From Methylobacterium sp. J-068 (GTDB lineage: Bacteria > Pseudomonadota > Alphaproteobacteria > Rhizobiales > Beijerinckiaceae), in NCBI RefSeq assembly GCF_022829445.1, contig NZ_JAKSXY010000078.1, positions 1 to 64,000 on the forward strand: DNA of 64,000 bases, read 5' to 3'. This document shows positions 63,626 to 64,000 of this stretch, piece after piece. The notes below the pieces were generated by a model that worked only from the letters and a program-made list of their open reading frames with translations, had not been told where the DNA came from and searched no databases. The number at the start of each line of letters is the position of its first letter. Position 1 is the first letter of the stretch. Both the position numbers and the translations under genes were made by a program.

Positions 63626-64000
63626 TCATGCGTCCTTGGGCATCGCCGACTGGATCAGCCGGTCCGAACTCAGGTCTTCCTCGTCGTAGCCGAGGAGTTC
63701 GGCGAGGCGGCCCCGGGCGCGGCTGACGCGGCTCTTCACGGTGCCGACCTTGCAGCCCATGATCGCGGCGGCCTCCTCGTAGGAGACGCCCTCGGCGCCG
63801 ACGAGCACCAGGGCCTCGCGCTGGTCCGGGGGCAGCTTGCCCAGGGCGGTCTGGAGATCCTCCACGTCGAGGCGGTCGCCCTGGTGCGGGGCGGTGGCCA
63901 GCCGCGCGGCGTAGGAGCCGTCCTGGTCCTCCACCTCGCGCACGCGCTTGCGGTGGTCCGAGTAGAAGATGTTGCGCAGGATCGTGAACAGCCAGGCGTT
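63626..64000 (-). CDS. EcfG-type (ECF15) general stress sigma factor, 5' end outside window
   Basis: The last 124 residues of an ECF sigma factor; the frame is open to the window edge, so the N-terminus is missing. What remains is the end of region 2 (NAWLFTILRNIFYSDHRKR), the linker REVEDQDGSYAARLA typical of EcfG, and region 4 (LPPDQREALVLVGAEGVSYE, with the recognition helix GCKVGTVKSRVSRARGRLAE). In alphaproteobacteria such factors run the general stress response under NepR and PhyR. PhyR is not in the window. Methylobacterium often has several EcfG paralogues, so this need not be the main one. Confidence 0.88.
   Translation of the reverse strand, partial: NAWLFTILRNIFYSDHRKRVREVEDQDGSYAARLATAPHQGDRLDVEDLQTALGKLPPDQREALVLVGAEGVSYEEAAAIMGCKVGTVKSRVSRARGRLAELLGYDEEDLSSDRLIQSAMPKDA

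Overview
The window is very GC-rich (about 70%) chromosomal DNA from a free-living alphaproteobacterium of the order Hyphomicrobiales, most likely Methylobacterium or a close relative. The case rests on lineage-typical families: EipB, DUF2865, DUF1236, a CreA-like protein, an EcfG-type sigma factor, a Rhizobiales-style PBP1A, separate DUF1214 and DUF1254 proteins, and a dispersed intergenic palindromic repeat of a kind I associate with Methylobacterium. The genus is an inference; no rRNA is present.

Layout. 1-648 holds no gene but a near-perfect long inverted repeat. 649-13.8 kb is core genome: a PepSY membrane protein, RibF, a YcgN-like protein, PBP1A with DUF1214/DUF1254 partners, a lipoprotein, glutathione synthetase, a CPA1 antiporter, an OsmC protein and EipB. 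At 14.06 kb a tRNA-Gly(CCC) is followed by a frameshifted integrase remnant and then a tartrate-catabolism island: GntR regulator, ACS-family transporter, tartrate dehydrogenase, a decayed glycerate kinase and pyruvate kinase. 20.1-26.1 kb is a FecI-FecR-TonB receptor-PepSY cassette for ferric-siderophore uptake. 26.4-39.2 kb is housekeeping: GGDEF/EAL protein, amine oxidase, CysZ-like protein, NDUFA9-like protein, YgiQ radical SAM protein, GltX, an Atm1-type ABC exporter and a small exported protein. 39.2-49.6 kb carries an MscS channel, a LysM protein, a LOG protein, an orphan TAXI receptor and a FecBCD-type ABC importer. 49.7-60.7 kb carries an EamA permease, CysS, CreA, DUF2865, a repeat-rich OmpA protein, an MFS transporter, Psd-PssA and MscL. 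61-62.9 kb is a low-GC acquired pair (methyltransferase plus LicD-like protein) whose open frame runs on antisense to a NepR-like gene. The right edge cuts an EcfG-type sigma factor.

Themes. Several neighbours share a job: envelope integrity (PBP1A, EipB, LysM, OmpA), membrane tension and lipids (Psd, PssA, MscL, MscS), iron and siderophores (two PepSY proteins, FecIR, TonB receptor, FecBCD), and general stress (NepR-like, DUF1236, EcfG). The features most worth following are the decaying tartrate island with its palindromic operators, the five-copy intergenic repeat, the long inverted repeat at the left edge, the orphan intrinsic terminator near 8.85 kb that may end a small RNA, and the acquired LicD module that abuts the general stress locus.
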